A stretch of 64,000 nucleotides of DNA from Caballeronia sp. SL2Y3 (GTDB lineage: Bacteria; Pseudomonadota; Gammaproteobacteria; Burkholderiales; Burkholderiaceae). Within the stretch, counting starts at the first letter, position 1, and each line of letters begins with the position of its first letter. The stretch spans positions 1,364,001 to 1,428,000 of the forward strand of contig NZ_CP084260.1 in the NCBI RefSeq assembly GCF_022879575.1. The letters are read 5' to 3'. Below, piece after piece: positions 52,976 to 62,353 of the stretch. The position numbers were made by a program, and so were the translations under genes. The notes under the pieces were generated by a model. The model did no database searches. It saw nothing but the letters and a program-made list of their open reading frames with translations, and was not told where the DNA came from.

Positions 52976-53665
52976 ATGCGCGAAATCTCGTACGAAGAAC
53001 AAACCGTCAATTCGATCAATCCGCTCGCGCGCTTCGCGCATCGCACGCGCATGACCATGGCGACCGAGCTCGTCACCGGTCTATGCCCCGCACGCGGAAC
53101 CGTGCTGGACTTCGGCGCGGGACCGGGCCTTTTTCTGCATACGCTCGGCGAGTCGCGGCGGGACATCACGTTGATCGGCCATGACAAGTTCATGGCGCCC
53201 GCCTTCGCCGAAGTGAAGTACGCGGAGTCGCTGGACACGGTTGCATCGCAAAGCGTGGACGTGTTGACGGCATTCGAGGTCTGCGAGCATCTCTATCCGC
53301 GCGAAGTGGACGCGCTGCTCGATGACGCCGCGCGCATTCTGAAGACGGACGGCGCGCTCGTCATTTCAGTGCCGATCATGTATGGCCTCGCGATTGCGCC
53401 GAAGGTGTCGAACTGGATGATTCGCAGCCGCACACTGAAGTCGGAATACACGCCCGCGGAATTGCTCAAGGCGATGATCGGCATGCGCGTGAGCCGGCCG
53501 GCGAACCCGCGCACGACGCACAAGGGCTTCGACTTTCGCGAGCTTCGCGAGCTTGTGAGCGAGCGCTTCGTTGTGGATGCGGTGCATACCAGTCCGGTGC
53601 GGCATGCGCCTTGGTGGGTTAGTTCGCAGTACTTTATGGTTTGCAGGGGGCGTGGGCGGGGTTAG
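52976..53665 (+). CDS. Class I SAM-dependent methyltransferase
   Basis: 229 residues. Motif I VLDFGAGPG binds S-adenosylmethionine, VDVLTAFEVCEHLYP and LKTDGALVISVP are the later Rossmann motifs, as in the UbiG/Methyltransf_11 type. The substrate is unknown. It lies alone, followed by a long repeat region. Confidence 0.9.
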   Translation: MREISYEEQTVNSINPLARFAHRTRMTMATELVTGLCPARGTVLDFGAGPGLFLHTLGESRRDITLIGHDKFMAPAFAEVKYAESLDTVASQSVDVLTAFEVCEHLYPREVDALLDDAARILKTDGALVISVPIMYGLAIAPKVSNWMIRSRTLKSEYTPAELLKAMIGMRVSRPANPRTTHKGFDFRELRELVSERFVVDAVHTSPVRHAPWWVSSQYFMVCRGRGRG

Positions 53666-53860
53666 GGCTTGTTGATTGCGGGGTGCGTTCGTTCGGCGGC
53701 CGACCGGGCTTTCGAAAAGGGTGTGCGCCTGAGGAAGGCAGCCGCGCAGATCGGGCGCAGTAATTCTCTGCGATGTCACGCGTTGCCGCGCGCGTTTCGG
53801 AGGTTCAGGTCTGCGAGGAACCGGCACCGACGAGCATTTTTCTGCCCGCGTGCGCGTTGC
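53666..53860. other. Spacer before the repeat array
   Basis: About 195 bases downstream of the methyltransferase; no gene or clear terminator. Confidence 0.4.
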
Positions 53861-54538
53861 TGCTGACGGCTCCGTTCAGAAAGCGACGCGTGCAGGCACG
53901 GGTCGCCGGTCGGGGAACGGCGGCGTCACACGCGCGAGGACAGGCGGCGGCATTCTGCATACAACACGCCGCATGCGAGATGCGAGGGCGCGGGCGCGGG
54001 CGAGGTTAAGGTCAGCGGGCAACGCGCGTCGCGGCACTTTGCGCTCGCGTCCGCTTCCAGAATAGCGGCGCCTTCCGGAAAGCAACGCATCGAGCCGCGC
54101 GTCGCTGCGGCTGAACGGGAGCGTATGCGTATGCGGACAGGTTGCGGCGGGCATTGTGCACGCAACACGCCGCATGCAGAATGCAGGGCGCGCGGGCCAG
54201 GTCAAGGTACGCAGGCAACACGCATCGCTGCGGCTCAGCGCGAGCGTCAGCGTATGCGAATGCGTATGCATATGCGTATGCGGACAGGCTGCCGCCGGCA
54301 TTCTGCACGCGAGACGCTGCATGACACATGCCAGGTGCGCAAGGCGAGGTTCAGGTGAGCGGGCAAACCGCGTCGCGGAGTGTTCCCGCCCGCGTCCGCT
54401 TCAAGGTTAGCGGCGCCTTTCGGAAAGCAACGCATCGAGCCGCGCGTTGCTGCGGCTGAACGCGGGAGTCAGCCTATGCACATGCGGACAGATTGCGGCT
54501 GGCATTCTACATGCATCACGCTGCATGCAAAATGCGCT
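53861..54538. repeat. Diverged repeat array with internal palindromes
   Basis: GGAAAGCAACGCATCGAGCC occurs at 54077 and 54422 (345 apart), with a weaker copy near 53878. Inside are four copies of a ~55-base piece (about 53937, 54127, 54270 and 54481) of form GGACAGG...GCATTCTGCA...TGCAGAATGC; the last two words form an inverted repeat of up to 10 bp, so each copy can fold as a hairpin. Frames through the array are low-complexity and not genes. The array ends abruptly at about 54538 inside a porin remnant. Confidence 0.85.
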
Positions 54539-54812
54539 TCGACAGCGAGTAGTCGGCGCCTAGGCTGACCTGGTGATAGTTAGCCGACGTGTCGGGCTTG
54601 CTTGCGTGTACGTGTAGCCGAGGCCCAGCAGCGTGGCCGGCGTCAGCTGGAAGTCCACGTAGCCGTTGCCGACGTTGAACTTCTCTTGCTGCTGGAACAG
54701 CGAGCTGGCGTCGTTCTTGTACTGCGCGAAGCTGTACGACGCGCCGACCGTGAACGGACCGAACACGTACTGGCCTGCGCCGCGCGCGATGTCGATTGCA
54801 GGAGCCGTCCGC
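54539..54812 (-). pseudogene. Porin gene fragment, truncated at both ends and frameshifted
   Basis: On the minus strand the sequence reads ARGAGQYVFGPFTVGASYSF, then QEKFNVGNGYVDFQLTPATLLGLGYTYTQ, an internal stretch of a Burkholderia 16-strand porin. Near 54595-54600 the frame breaks; the other frame continues with DTSANYHQVSLGADYSLSK and then ends at the repeat array. Neither signal peptide nor C-terminal aromatic is present. It resembles the corresponding part of porins such as the intact one at 59143-60378, but is clearly a different family member. Confidence 0.88.
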
Positions 54813-54815
54813 GCG

Positions 54816-55907
54816 TCAGTTGGCCGGAATCGTGACGACCGGCGCCTTCGCCGTATCCGTCACCTCGCCGAGAGCCATGAGGTTCTGCACCACGGTGAAT
54901 GCGTACTTCGAGTCGAAGTCGGCGCGGTCGATCCAGTAGTTCGACTTGTCGTAAAGCACGCTCACGTAGGCGTCCGGCGGCGCTTTCTCGCCGACTTTCA
55001 CGACGATCGTCGGACGCGTTTCGCCGCCGATCAGCCCGATTGTCGGCTTCGTCGCCCCGCTGCCGACCTGCGAATCGGGCACCGGGATTTGCGCGCCGAG
55101 ATCGGTGAGGATGCCGAGCACCGAGCGCGTGACCATCGGAATGCGATCGCGATCCGCCGACTGTCCGTACACGATCTCGTAGGTCTTCATCTTGGGTGAG
55201 AGGTGCAGAAGCCTGCGCACGAGCGCGAGGTCGTCGACGGTCTGCTTGTTCGCGCCGCTGCGCGTCGCGCCTAGCGTCATGAAGATGCGCGGCTGGTGAT
55301 CCTGATCGCGCGTTTCCACGTTCAGCTCGCCGGCGAGTTGCAGACGGCGCAGCGCCTGAATCAACAGGAAAAACTCCGGCGCGCCCGACGCGTTGGGGCC
55401 GCCGAGCGCGTTGCCGTTTTGCAGCCCCGCGACGGATTGGGCGGTGATGCGCAGCAACAAGTCGACCGGAATCCCGCTTTCCGCGAGCGGCAGCACGAGC
55501 GTCGGTGACAACGGGCGAATATACGCGCTGGCGTACGCATCGCCGGTAGTCGGAGTGAAGGTGAACGTCGGGTGGTTCGAATACGAGACGCTGCCCGACG
55601 CTTGCGCGTAATTCGGCTGTGCGCCGGAACCTGCATTCAAAATTGCGCCGCCCGTTGCATCGAATGTGTAGGCGGCGATGATGCTGCTTACCGTGAGAAA
55701 CGATGGCGCATCGGCGAAGCGGAGCCCGACGATCGCGGCTAGGATCTCGCGCTTTTGCGCGTCGCCGAGGGCGCGGGCGTAGTCGACCTGATCGGCCTTC
55801 AGCCGCGTGGGGCCGATGCCCGAGCAGCCCGCCGCGAGGAATGTCGCGCTGAGCAGTGCGATGGATAGGGCTTTCGTTGATTTGCTGGTCGATGTCGTCC
55901 GGTTCAT
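54816..55907 (-). CDS. Lipoprotein of unknown function
   Basis: 363 residues with a lipoprotein signal (ALSIALLSATFLAAGCSG). The mature part is globular with a regular mix of beta strands and helices and includes FFLLIQALRRLQLAGELNV and SVLYDKSNYWIDRADFDSKYAF. No domain recognised. It is probably anchored to the outer membrane. The porin fragment lies directly past its stop. Confidence 0.75.
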   Translation of the reverse strand: MNRTTSTSKSTKALSIALLSATFLAAGCSGIGPTRLKADQVDYARALGDAQKREILAAIVGLRFADAPSFLTVSSIIAAYTFDATGGAILNAGSGAQPNYAQASGSVSYSNHPTFTFTPTTGDAYASAYIRPLSPTLVLPLAESGIPVDLLLRITAQSVAGLQNGNALGGPNASGAPEFFLLIQALRRLQLAGELNVETRDQDHQPRIFMTLGATRSGANKQTVDDLALVRRLLHLSPKMKTYEIVYGQSADRDRIPMVTRSVLGILTDLGAQIPVPDSQVGSGATKPTIGLIGGETRPTIVVKVGEKAPPDAYVSVLYDKSNYWIDRADFDSKYAFTVVQNLMALGEVTDTAKAPVVTIPAN

Positions 55908-56073
55908 ATGGCCTTGAGTGAGGTCAGCGAGAAGGATCGTCGGCGCGGTGGCCGCGGAGCCTCGGGGCCGACAGCAATTCTCATACCATTTTCAGTCTTG
56001 GACGCTCGGGCACGAGCCTTCCCGTCCGTTGCATCGGGCGAAGCAACGGGACCAGCTAGCCACGCAACTACGT

Positions 56074-56286
56074 TCAGGAAGCGTCTTTTGGCGCGTCGCG
56101 GCGCTCGGGCGGCGTTGGCTTTCCACGCCCATGCGATATGTGCCGACTCGCCTGCGCATGATGAGCGACGAGTGCATCGAGACGATCCTGCGCGAAACGC
56201 GGGCCATCGTCGCGTGCATGCGCCGCCCCGCTCGCGAGCATCGTGCCCGTGATCAGGGCGACAGCCGTCAGGCGTTTGGTATTCAT
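56074..56286 (-). CDS. Small exported protein
   Basis: 70 residues. Two ATGs in tandem (56289, 56286) follow GGAGGTGA; the second has better spacing. A signal peptide TKRLTAVALITGTMLASGAAHA is clear and leaves a ~47-residue basic, His-containing mature part. No family recognised. Confidence 0.72.
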   Translation of the reverse strand: MNTKRLTAVALITGTMLASGAAHARDDGPRFAQDRLDALVAHHAQASRHISHGRGKPTPPERRDAPKDAS

Positions 56287-56465
56287 CATTCACCTCCGCA
56301 GGAAGACGGGAGGCGTGCGTCGATGCTCGATCGCAAGCCTCTCCCGTATCCGCCAAAATACAGCGTCGCCGCGCCGTCTGCATGTTGCATGCAAAGGCGG
56401 CCTTGCGGGCGGCGCGGGCATCTCCTATTTCTTAGCTGAAAGGCTACGTTCAGGAGACGCTCGCC

Positions 56466-57509
56466 ATGAGACTCGCCATTTTCTTCGACGGCACCTGGAA
56501 CGAGCCGAACGACCGCACCAACGCCTACCTGCTCTACAAGCTCGCGCCCGAGACCGACGATCAGGAGACGCTGTACGTGCCGGGCGTCGGCACACAGGGC
56601 AACGGGCTCTTCGCACTGGCGAACAAGTTCCTCGGCGGCGCGTTCGGCGACGGCCTCTCCGCGAACATCAAGAGCGGCTACGCGTGGCTCTGCCAGCGAT
56701 ACAGACCCGATGCATCGATCTATATCTTCGGCTTCTCGCGCGGCGCCTACTCCGCACGCAGCCTGGCCGGCCTCATCCGCAAATGCGGTCTGTCGAACGA
56801 CTGGAGCGATGCGTCCATCGATCAGGCGTACGGCATTTATCGCGACCAGGGCGTCGGGCCATCCGACGACTCTGTGCGGGCGTACCGCAAGCAGTTCTCG
56901 CGCGAAGTGGACGTCGCGTTCATCGGCGTATGGGATACCGTCGGCGAACTCGGCATTCCTATCGGCGGGCTGCCGGTGCCGGGCTTCTCCAGCTACTACA
57001 ACTTCCACGACACCACGCTCGCCAACAGCACGCGCGCCGCGTATCACGCGATAGCCGCGAACGAATTCCGCTCGCTCTACAAGCCTACGCTTTGGACGAA
57101 GGGAACCGAAGACCGCGGGACGCTGCCGCTCGAGCAGCGATGGTTTGCCGGCGCGCACGCGAACGTGGGCGGCGGCTACTTAAGCCCGCCGCGCGATCCC
57201 GCCGACCTACTGCCGCTGATTCCGGCGGAATGGCTACGGCAGAAGGGGCAATTGCACGGCCTCACATTCGACAAGCCGATCGAGATTCCGAAAGAGGCTT
57301 ACTCGTGCGAACCGATCGACTCGTATACAGAATTCACGAAGATGAACCCGTTGCTCGAAGACGTGTGCAAGAAAGAGCCGCGCGTCGCTGGAGCCGCGCT
57401 CAACGAGACAGTGGACATCAGCCTTGCGAACAGGCTCGGCGCGTCCAGCTTTTTGGATGCATTCCCTTCTCTGCGTGACCAGTTGCGCGCGCTCCCGGTC
57501 GGAACGTGA
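56466..57509 (+). CDS. DUF2235 alpha/beta hydrolase (Tle1-like)
   Basis: 347 residues. LAIFFDGTWNEPND at the start, GFSRGAYSAR (serine nucleophile) at about residue 89-98, and IGVWDTVGELG and WFAGAHANVGGGY supply the acid and His positions of the triad. These are hallmarks of DUF2235, which includes type VI secretion phospholipase effectors (Tle1). No VgrG, PAAR or immunity gene is adjacent, so a stand-alone lipase is at least as likely. A decayed copy of its 3' end follows. Confidence 0.9.
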   Translation: MRLAIFFDGTWNEPNDRTNAYLLYKLAPETDDQETLYVPGVGTQGNGLFALANKFLGGAFGDGLSANIKSGYAWLCQRYRPDASIYIFGFSRGAYSARSLAGLIRKCGLSNDWSDASIDQAYGIYRDQGVGPSDDSVRAYRKQFSREVDVAFIGVWDTVGELGIPIGGLPVPGFSSYYNFHDTTLANSTRAAYHAIAANEFRSLYKPTLWTKGTEDRGTLPLEQRWFAGAHANVGGGYLSPPRDPADLLPLIPAEWLRQKGQLHGLTFDKPIEIPKEAYSCEPIDSYTEFTKMNPLLEDVCKKEPRVAGAALNETVDISLANRLGASSFLDAFPSLRDQLRALPVGT

Positions 57510-57534
57510 GGGCGTTCTGCATGCAAAAATTCAC

Positions 57535-57660
57535 ACAGAAGAATATGCCGCTGAAGGACGTCTGCTCGAAGAGCCGCGCGTCGCCGGACACGCTCAAGAG
57601 CCGGTCGATCTTGGCTTTGTGAACCAACGCCGACCATCCAGTATTTTGAGTGCGTCTTCC
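57535..57660 (+). pseudogene. Decayed duplicate of the 3' end of the DUF2235 gene
   Basis: The DNA lines up with the last ~130 bases of the preceding gene: the words GAAGACGTGTGCAAG and GAGCCGCGCGTCGC recur as AAGGACGTCTGCTCGAAG and GAGCCGCGCGTCGC. Translated pieces echo LLEDVCKKEPRVAGA in two frames, broken by indels. It is a non-functional remnant or a remains of a former second paralogue. Confidence 0.6.
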
Positions 57661-57689
57661 GCGCACCGGTCGCAACAACGAGTGCTCTC

Positions 57690-58100
57690 TCAGAAGAGAT
57701 GCGGCGGCGTTCGATCCACCATGTCTCGCGGCAGCGGCTCTTCCAGTTCGAACTCGACGCTCGGGAAATCCTGCAGGCGGCCCGCCACCTCGGCTTCGCC
57801 TTCGCTCGTGAAAAGGCCGTCGAGATAGTCGAAGGTCAGCTTGTCGACCAGCGCCTTCAGCGCAAGCTCGGGGCTGCGCTTCGGCTCGACCGTGATGTCG
57901 TCCACGTCCAGGCGCGCGCAGTATTCCCCGCCCTTCGACTCCATCGCGCCGATGTCGATGACCTTGCCATCGACGTTCTGCGCCAGCACGCGCTGCTCCA
58001 CGGCGAACAGGCGAAAAGGCCGCTCTAGTCCGACCGGGTCGCCCGAGCCCGACGTCGAGCCGGTCTGGTCTTTTGCATTCGAATTCGTTTGCGCTGTCAT
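57690..58100 (-). CDS. Hypothetical acidic protein
   Basis: 136 residues from ATG 58100 (GAGGAGA upstream). After a disordered Thr/Ser/Gly start the sequence has VEQRVLAQNVDGKVIDIG and ARLDVDDITVEPKRSPELALKALV, with an acidic C-terminal part. No family recognised. Soluble. Divergent from the SDR gene with about 190 bases between. Confidence 0.7.
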   Translation of the reverse strand: MTAQTNSNAKDQTGSTSGSGDPVGLERPFRLFAVEQRVLAQNVDGKVIDIGAMESKGGEYCARLDVDDITVEPKRSPELALKALVDKLTFDYLDGLFTSEGEAEVAGRLQDFPSVEFELEEPLPRDMVDRTPPHLF

Positions 58101-58293
58101 CGCTGTTTCTCCTCGGATGCTTACGGTCGTCTTTTCGAAGCAAGCCACGCGCCCGATGCGGTGCCCCGAAGAACATCGCGCAACGTTTCCATTGCGGGCC
58201 GCGTCGTCCTAAAGTGCTGTAGTCACCGCGATGCAATGCGCGAAGTACCACTCGCGGAACGCAACACGCGGGACAAACCCAAAGGAGCAGCCA

Positions 58294-59064
58294 GTGGACG
58301 GAACCATGAGCGCGAAAGTCGCAGTCATCACGGGAGCGGGCCGCGGGCTCGGGCGCAGCGCGGCACTGAAGCTCGCGCAGCAGGGCGTGGGCATCATCGG
58401 GACGTGGCACAGCGACGCCGCCGCGGCCGAGGCCGTGGCCGGCGAGATCGAGGAATTCGGCTGCAAGTGCGCGATGTTGCAGCTCGACGTCTCCCGAAGC
58501 GAAACCTTCGGCGCCTTCGCGGATGAAGTATGCAAGGCGCTCGAACAATCGTTCGATCGGACGAACTTCGATTTTCTCGTGAACAACGCGGGAATCGGCA
58601 TACATGCGCCTTTCGCCGACACCACGCCCGAGCAGTTCGACCAGCTCGTGAACATTCACCTGAAGGGGCCTTTCTTCCTGACGCAGGCGCTGCTGCCGTT
58701 CCTGCACGAGGAAGGCAGCATCGTGAACGTATCGAGCGGACTGACGCGCTTCGCGCTGCCGGGCTACGCGGCGTATGCGGCGATGAAAGGCGGCGTCGAA
58801 GTGCTCACGCGCTATCTCGCGAAGGAGTTGGGGCCGCACGGCATCACGGTCAACGCCATCGCCCCCGGCGCGATCGAAACGGATTTCGGCGGCGGCGTCG
58901 TGCGCGACGATCAGGAAGTGAACGAATTCGTCGCGCAGAACACGGCGCTCGGGCGCGTGGGGCTGCCGGACGACATAGGCGGCGCGATCGCCGCGATGCT
59001 CTCCGACGGCAACCGCTGGATGACGGCGCAGCGCGTCGAGGTGTCGGGCGGGATGTTCATCTGA
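58294..59064 (+). CDS. SDR-family oxidoreductase (3-oxoacyl-ACP reductase-like)
   Basis: 256 residues from GTG 58294, chosen because AAGGAG lies seven bases before it; ATG 58306 is the alternative and lies too far. The NAD(P) motif TGAGRGLG, NNAG, catalytic Ser (VSSG) and YAAMK complete the short-chain dehydrogenase signature, and the end IGGAIAAMLSDGNRWMTAQR is as in FabG-like proteins. Reduces or oxidises an alcohol/ketone; substrate unknown. Confidence 0.93.
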   Translation: MDGTMSAKVAVITGAGRGLGRSAALKLAQQGVGIIGTWHSDAAAAEAVAGEIEEFGCKCAMLQLDVSRSETFGAFADEVCKALEQSFDRTNFDFLVNNAGIGIHAPFADTTPEQFDQLVNIHLKGPFFLTQALLPFLHEEGSIVNVSSGLTRFALPGYAAYAAMKGGVEVLTRYLAKELGPHGITVNAIAPGAIETDFGGGVVRDDQEVNEFVAQNTALGRVGLPDDIGGAIAAMLSDGNRWMTAQRVEVSGGMFI

Positions 59065-59091
59065 TAAGACGCGGTCGCGCGAGTGAAGGCG

Positions 59092-59122
59092 AAAAAAAAA
59101 CCGGACGCCGAGGCGTCCGGTT
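59092..59122 (-). terminator. Strong Rho-independent terminator of the porin gene
   Basis: A 9-bp perfect stem (AACCGGACG at 59099-59107 with 59114-59122) is preceded on the plus strand by nine A, i.e. a U9 run on the minus strand, 20 bases beyond the porin stop. A textbook terminator. Confidence 0.95.
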
Positions 59123-59142
59123 CGCTGTGAAGCAGGTGCGGC

Positions 59143-60378
59143 TTAGAAGCGGTGGATAATGCCCACGCCTGCGCCGAACATGCTGCGCGACGCCGACGGA
59201 GCCGTGTTGAAGCCGTCGCCGATGGTCGCGTTTGCGGCCGTCTGTGCATTCACCGCGCCGGTCGGCGAGAAGTTCGGCTGCGCGAGCGTACGGCCGTTGG
59301 CGCGCTGGAACGCTTCCAGTGCGTACAGGCCGGTACGCTTCGACAGCGAGTAGTACTGGGACAGGTTGAACTGGTGGTAGGACGCGGCATCCGAGATGCC
59401 GTTCGCCTTGCTCGCCCACGTGTAGCTGTAGCCTGCCGCGAAGTCCCATGCCGACGTCGCCTTCCAGTGCAGCACCGTGCCGGCCGTATTGAAGACGGCT
59501 TCGTCGGTGAACTTCGAGTTGACGCCCGGAACATATTGAACGTTGGTATAGGTCGCAGTGATGTCCCACGCGCTGTTGAACGTGTAGCCGAGGCCTACCG
59601 CGAAGCGGTTCTGGGCTTGCGCGCCCTGATAGCCGTTGGTCACGGCCGACACGCCCGACTGGCCTGCGGTGTTGGTCGTCGATGCATCGCTATAGACGCC
59701 GCCGCCGACCGTCGCGTTGTTGATGCGCGTGAACGCCACCGTGCCGCCAATCGGGCCTTGCTGATACTGGACCGCCGCCGACCACGTCGAGCCCTGGTAG
59801 ACGCTGCCGGGCACGCCGGCGAACGAGTAGGAACCGCTGACCGTCACGCCATACAGCTTCGGCGACGTATAGACGACCGAGTTGTTCGCGCGGTAGATCG
59901 TATCGAGTTCGTCCAGATCGCCCGGGTGCGCACCGAAGTAGCCGGTCAGCCAGTTCGTCGGGCTATACGGCGACATCAGCGTGTAGTACGACGTGTACTG
60001 ACGGCCCACCGTCAACGTGCCGTAGTTCGCATTCGTGAGACCGACCCATGCCTGGCGGCCGAACATCGCGTTGGCGTACTGCTGCGCGCCGTTGTTGATG
60101 TTGAAGCCGGACTCCAACTGGAAAATGGCCTTGTTGCCGCCGCCCAGATCTTCAGCGCCCTTCAGGCCGAAGCGGCTACCCGCCCAGATGCCCGAGGCGA
60201 GCTTGACGTTGGAACGACCCGGCTGGGTCTTCGCCAGATTGGTCTGGCTGTTCTGATAAACGATCGAATCGTCGACGATACCGTACAGCGTCACGCTGCT
60301 TTGCGCGAACGCCGGCGCGGCGGCTGCGAACGCGGTCGCGGCGATGACGGCGGCCTTGGTCAGTTTGAAGCCCTTCAT
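59143..60378 (-). CDS. Outer-membrane porin (Burkholderia OmpC-like, Gram-negative porin family)
   Basis: 411 residues from ATG 60378 with AGAGGAGAAG upstream. Signal peptide (VIAATAFAAAAPAFAQ), mature start SSVTLYGIVDDSIVYQNSQT, many alternating strands, the constriction-loop region around FGRQAWVGLTNANYGTLTVGRQY, and the terminal Phe (GVGIIHRF) required for assembly. Trimeric diffusion channel. The nine-U terminator and long AT-rich upstream region indicate a highly expressed single-gene unit. Confidence 0.96.
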   Translation of the reverse strand: MKGFKLTKAAVIAATAFAAAAPAFAQSSVTLYGIVDDSIVYQNSQTNLAKTQPGRSNVKLASGIWAGSRFGLKGAEDLGGGNKAIFQLESGFNINNGAQQYANAMFGRQAWVGLTNANYGTLTVGRQYTSYYTLMSPYSPTNWLTGYFGAHPGDLDELDTIYRANNSVVYTSPKLYGVTVSGSYSFAGVPGSVYQGSTWSAAVQYQQGPIGGTVAFTRINNATVGGGVYSDASTTNTAGQSGVSAVTNGYQGAQAQNRFAVGLGYTFNSAWDITATYTNVQYVPGVNSKFTDEAVFNTAGTVLHWKATSAWDFAAGYSYTWASKANGISDAASYHQFNLSQYYSLSKRTGLYALEAFQRANGRTLAQPNFSPTGAVNAQTAANATIGDGFNTAPSASRSMFGAGVGIIHRF

Positions 60379-60698
60379 TTCTTCTCCTCTTGCTTTATGC
60401 GGTATGAGCGGATTCTTCGTCGTCGACGCCGAAACCGGCGCGCTATCGCGCCGCGAGCGCAACTTTTATCGCTGGCAAGTGTATGGCTTGCGGATGGAAT
60501 TCGAAAGAATCGCGCGTACTGGTGTCTTTTTTTTTCACCGTGTGGTTAACCAGTATTTGCTAGCGCGCAAATATTTGGCAACCAGGCACGAAACTGACAG
60601 AAAACCAACGCAGTGCGGGCCGCGTGCCGGCCGGTGAGCCGCGCGGCGCTTGCAGAAGAGAGAGAGGGACTACGGCCTTAAAGCCCGACGCAAGAACG
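60379..60698. other. Upstream region of the porin gene
   Basis: 320 bases without a gene, unusually AT-rich around 60525-60600 (including a T10 run near 60527-60536), as expected for a strong regulated porin promoter. I cannot name the binding sites with confidence. Confidence 0.5.
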
Positions 60699-60971
60699 CT
60701 ACTGCTCGATTTTCGCGCGCAGTTCCCGAGCCGTCTCCAGCAGCCCTTCATAGCCCGAGCGGGCGTGCGAAGGCAGATCGGGATCGCCGACGAGCGTGCC
60801 GAGCGTCTCGATCAGGCTGTACAAGATGCCCTTTGCCGCCCCTGCGGCCATTCGTCCGGCGGCGACGGATTCATCGACGTGCGTGATGGCCGCATCGAAA
60901 TGCTCGACATCCGGATGCGCTTCGTCCACGTTCGGGGAAAGCGGGCGCGGATCGGTCGGGTCGTCTTTCAT
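60699..60971 (-). CDS. Hypothetical helical protein
   Basis: 90 residues with AAGG upstream of ATG 60971. Acidic start (MKDDPTDPRPLSPNVDEAHP), then helices including AAGAAKGILYSLIETLGTLVGDPDLP. No family recognised. Lies 90 bases from the Rieske oxygenase stop on the same strand. Confidence 0.72.
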   Translation of the reverse strand: MKDDPTDPRPLSPNVDEAHPDVEHFDAAITHVDESVAAGRMAAGAAKGILYSLIETLGTLVGDPDLPSHARSGYEGLLETARELRAKIEQ

Positions 60972-61061
60972 GATGGTCTGCCTTCGTAGCTGTGCACGCT
61001 TCCTGTATAACGCCGCCGCGCGACGGCCGCAATCCGGGAACGCCGCGCCGCGGTGTCGCGC

Positions 61062-62219
61062 TCACGGTGCGGGCACTTCCTGCACGGGTACGATGCGATG
61101 CACGCGCCGGCCGTCGCCCGGATGCGCGCCGGCTGCACGATGCGGCACGCCATGCTCCATCAGAAGCGCGCGCAGTTCGTTGATCACCGGAAAGACTTCG
61201 TGATTGTGGTCCGCGCCCTGCCGGTCGTGCGCTTCCTGCTCGCGCTCCACGATCCACCGGTCTTCCTTGAAAATGCGCTCGGTGAACCACACGAGCAGCG
61301 GCCAGGCGACGTCGAGCAGGCCGGAGATTTTCGGGCGGCGGATCGACAACAGGCCGAAGGTGCGGTTGGTGCGCTGCTCGGCGTCGAGCGGCACGTAAGC
61401 GATCCACAGGTCCATCACCATGGTCTCGTCCTTCGTGCGGATCTTGAGCGTCTGGTACGGGTAGTCCGTGCGGATCGTCATGACGTCTTTCTGCGACGCG
61501 TCCGGCTTCTCGCCGCGCTTTTGCCCGAATACGAGCGCCTCGCCGATCGGCTGCTTGCCCGCTTCGCGCGCGAAGGTGTAGTCCACTTCGATCCAGTCCT
61601 CGCCCCGGCGACGCCCGAGCGAGCGCGCCCGCATGCTGCCCATCTGCCGGCGATGCAGGAACTGATGGTTCATGTCCATCAGGTTCTCGTGCATGAACGT
61701 GTAATGGCACTTCACTTCGCGGCCGAAGCGGCGCGTCTTGTAGGCCTTGTCCGTCGCGCTCACGAGCGACGGAAACTTCGCGGCGGCGGCACGCTGCGGG
61801 TCGCCCGTGAAGACGAAGACGAGCCCCGCTTCCTCGCGGCACGGATACGCGCGCACGCCGTTGGGCAGACGCTCGCGGCCGAGATACGGAATGTCGGTGC
61901 AGCGGCCGGTGCAGTCGTAGGTCCAGCCGTGATAGCAGCAGCGAATGGACTCGCCGTCGACCACGCCCGCTGAGAGCGGCACTTGCCGATGCGCGCAGCG
62001 GTCTTCGAGCGCGAACACCTTGCCCGAGTCCGTGCGCACGAGCACGATCGGGTCGCCCGCGAAGCGCACCGCGTGCGCGCGGCCGCGCTTGACTTCGCCC
62101 GACCACGCGAGCGGATACCAGTGATCGGGATGGATGTCGGTGCGGCGCAAGTCGCGCGGGGTTCCCGGCGTTTCGGTGAGAGCGCCATCCTCATCGCCTT
62201 GCGGCAACGCTGCGTGCAT
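61062..62219 (-). CDS. Rieske non-heme iron oxygenase
   Basis: 385 residues from ATG 62219 (GGAGG upstream). Rieske ligands Cys75-x-His77 and Cys94-x2-His97 (CAHRQ and CCYHGW), then the mononuclear iron site ENLMDMNHQFLHRR with Asp and two His. The arrangement matches aromatic ring-hydroxylating or oxidative O-demethylating single-protein oxygenases (VanA or pheophorbide oxygenase-like). No ferredoxin or reductase gene is adjacent, so electrons come from elsewhere. The substrate is unknown. Confidence 0.92.
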   Translation of the reverse strand: MHAALPQGDEDGALTETPGTPRDLRRTDIHPDHWYPLAWSGEVKRGRAHAVRFAGDPIVLVRTDSGKVFALEDRCAHRQVPLSAGVVDGESIRCCYHGWTYDCTGRCTDIPYLGRERLPNGVRAYPCREEAGLVFVFTGDPQRAAAAKFPSLVSATDKAYKTRRFGREVKCHYTFMHENLMDMNHQFLHRRQMGSMRARSLGRRRGEDWIEVDYTFAREAGKQPIGEALVFGQKRGEKPDASQKDVMTIRTDYPYQTLKIRTKDETMVMDLWIAYVPLDAEQRTNRTFGLLSIRRPKISGLLDVAWPLLVWFTERIFKEDRWIVEREQEAHDRQGADHNHEVFPVINELRALLMEHGVPHRAAGAHPGDGRRVHRIVPVQEVPAP

Positions 62220-62353
62220 GTAGAACGCCTCCGGTAGAGGGAGATCAGGGTACGCGCCGTCGGAGCGGCGCAAGAACGACACGACCAACCACCTCCGCAG
62301 TCTACACGGCGACGCGTATTTCGGCGCGAGCGAAAAGCCGCAGGCGGCGGCGC

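Noticed and set aside
56466..57509. DUF2235 protein as a type VI secretion effector
   Set aside because: No VgrG, PAAR, adaptor or immunity gene is nearby; the family also has non-effector members.
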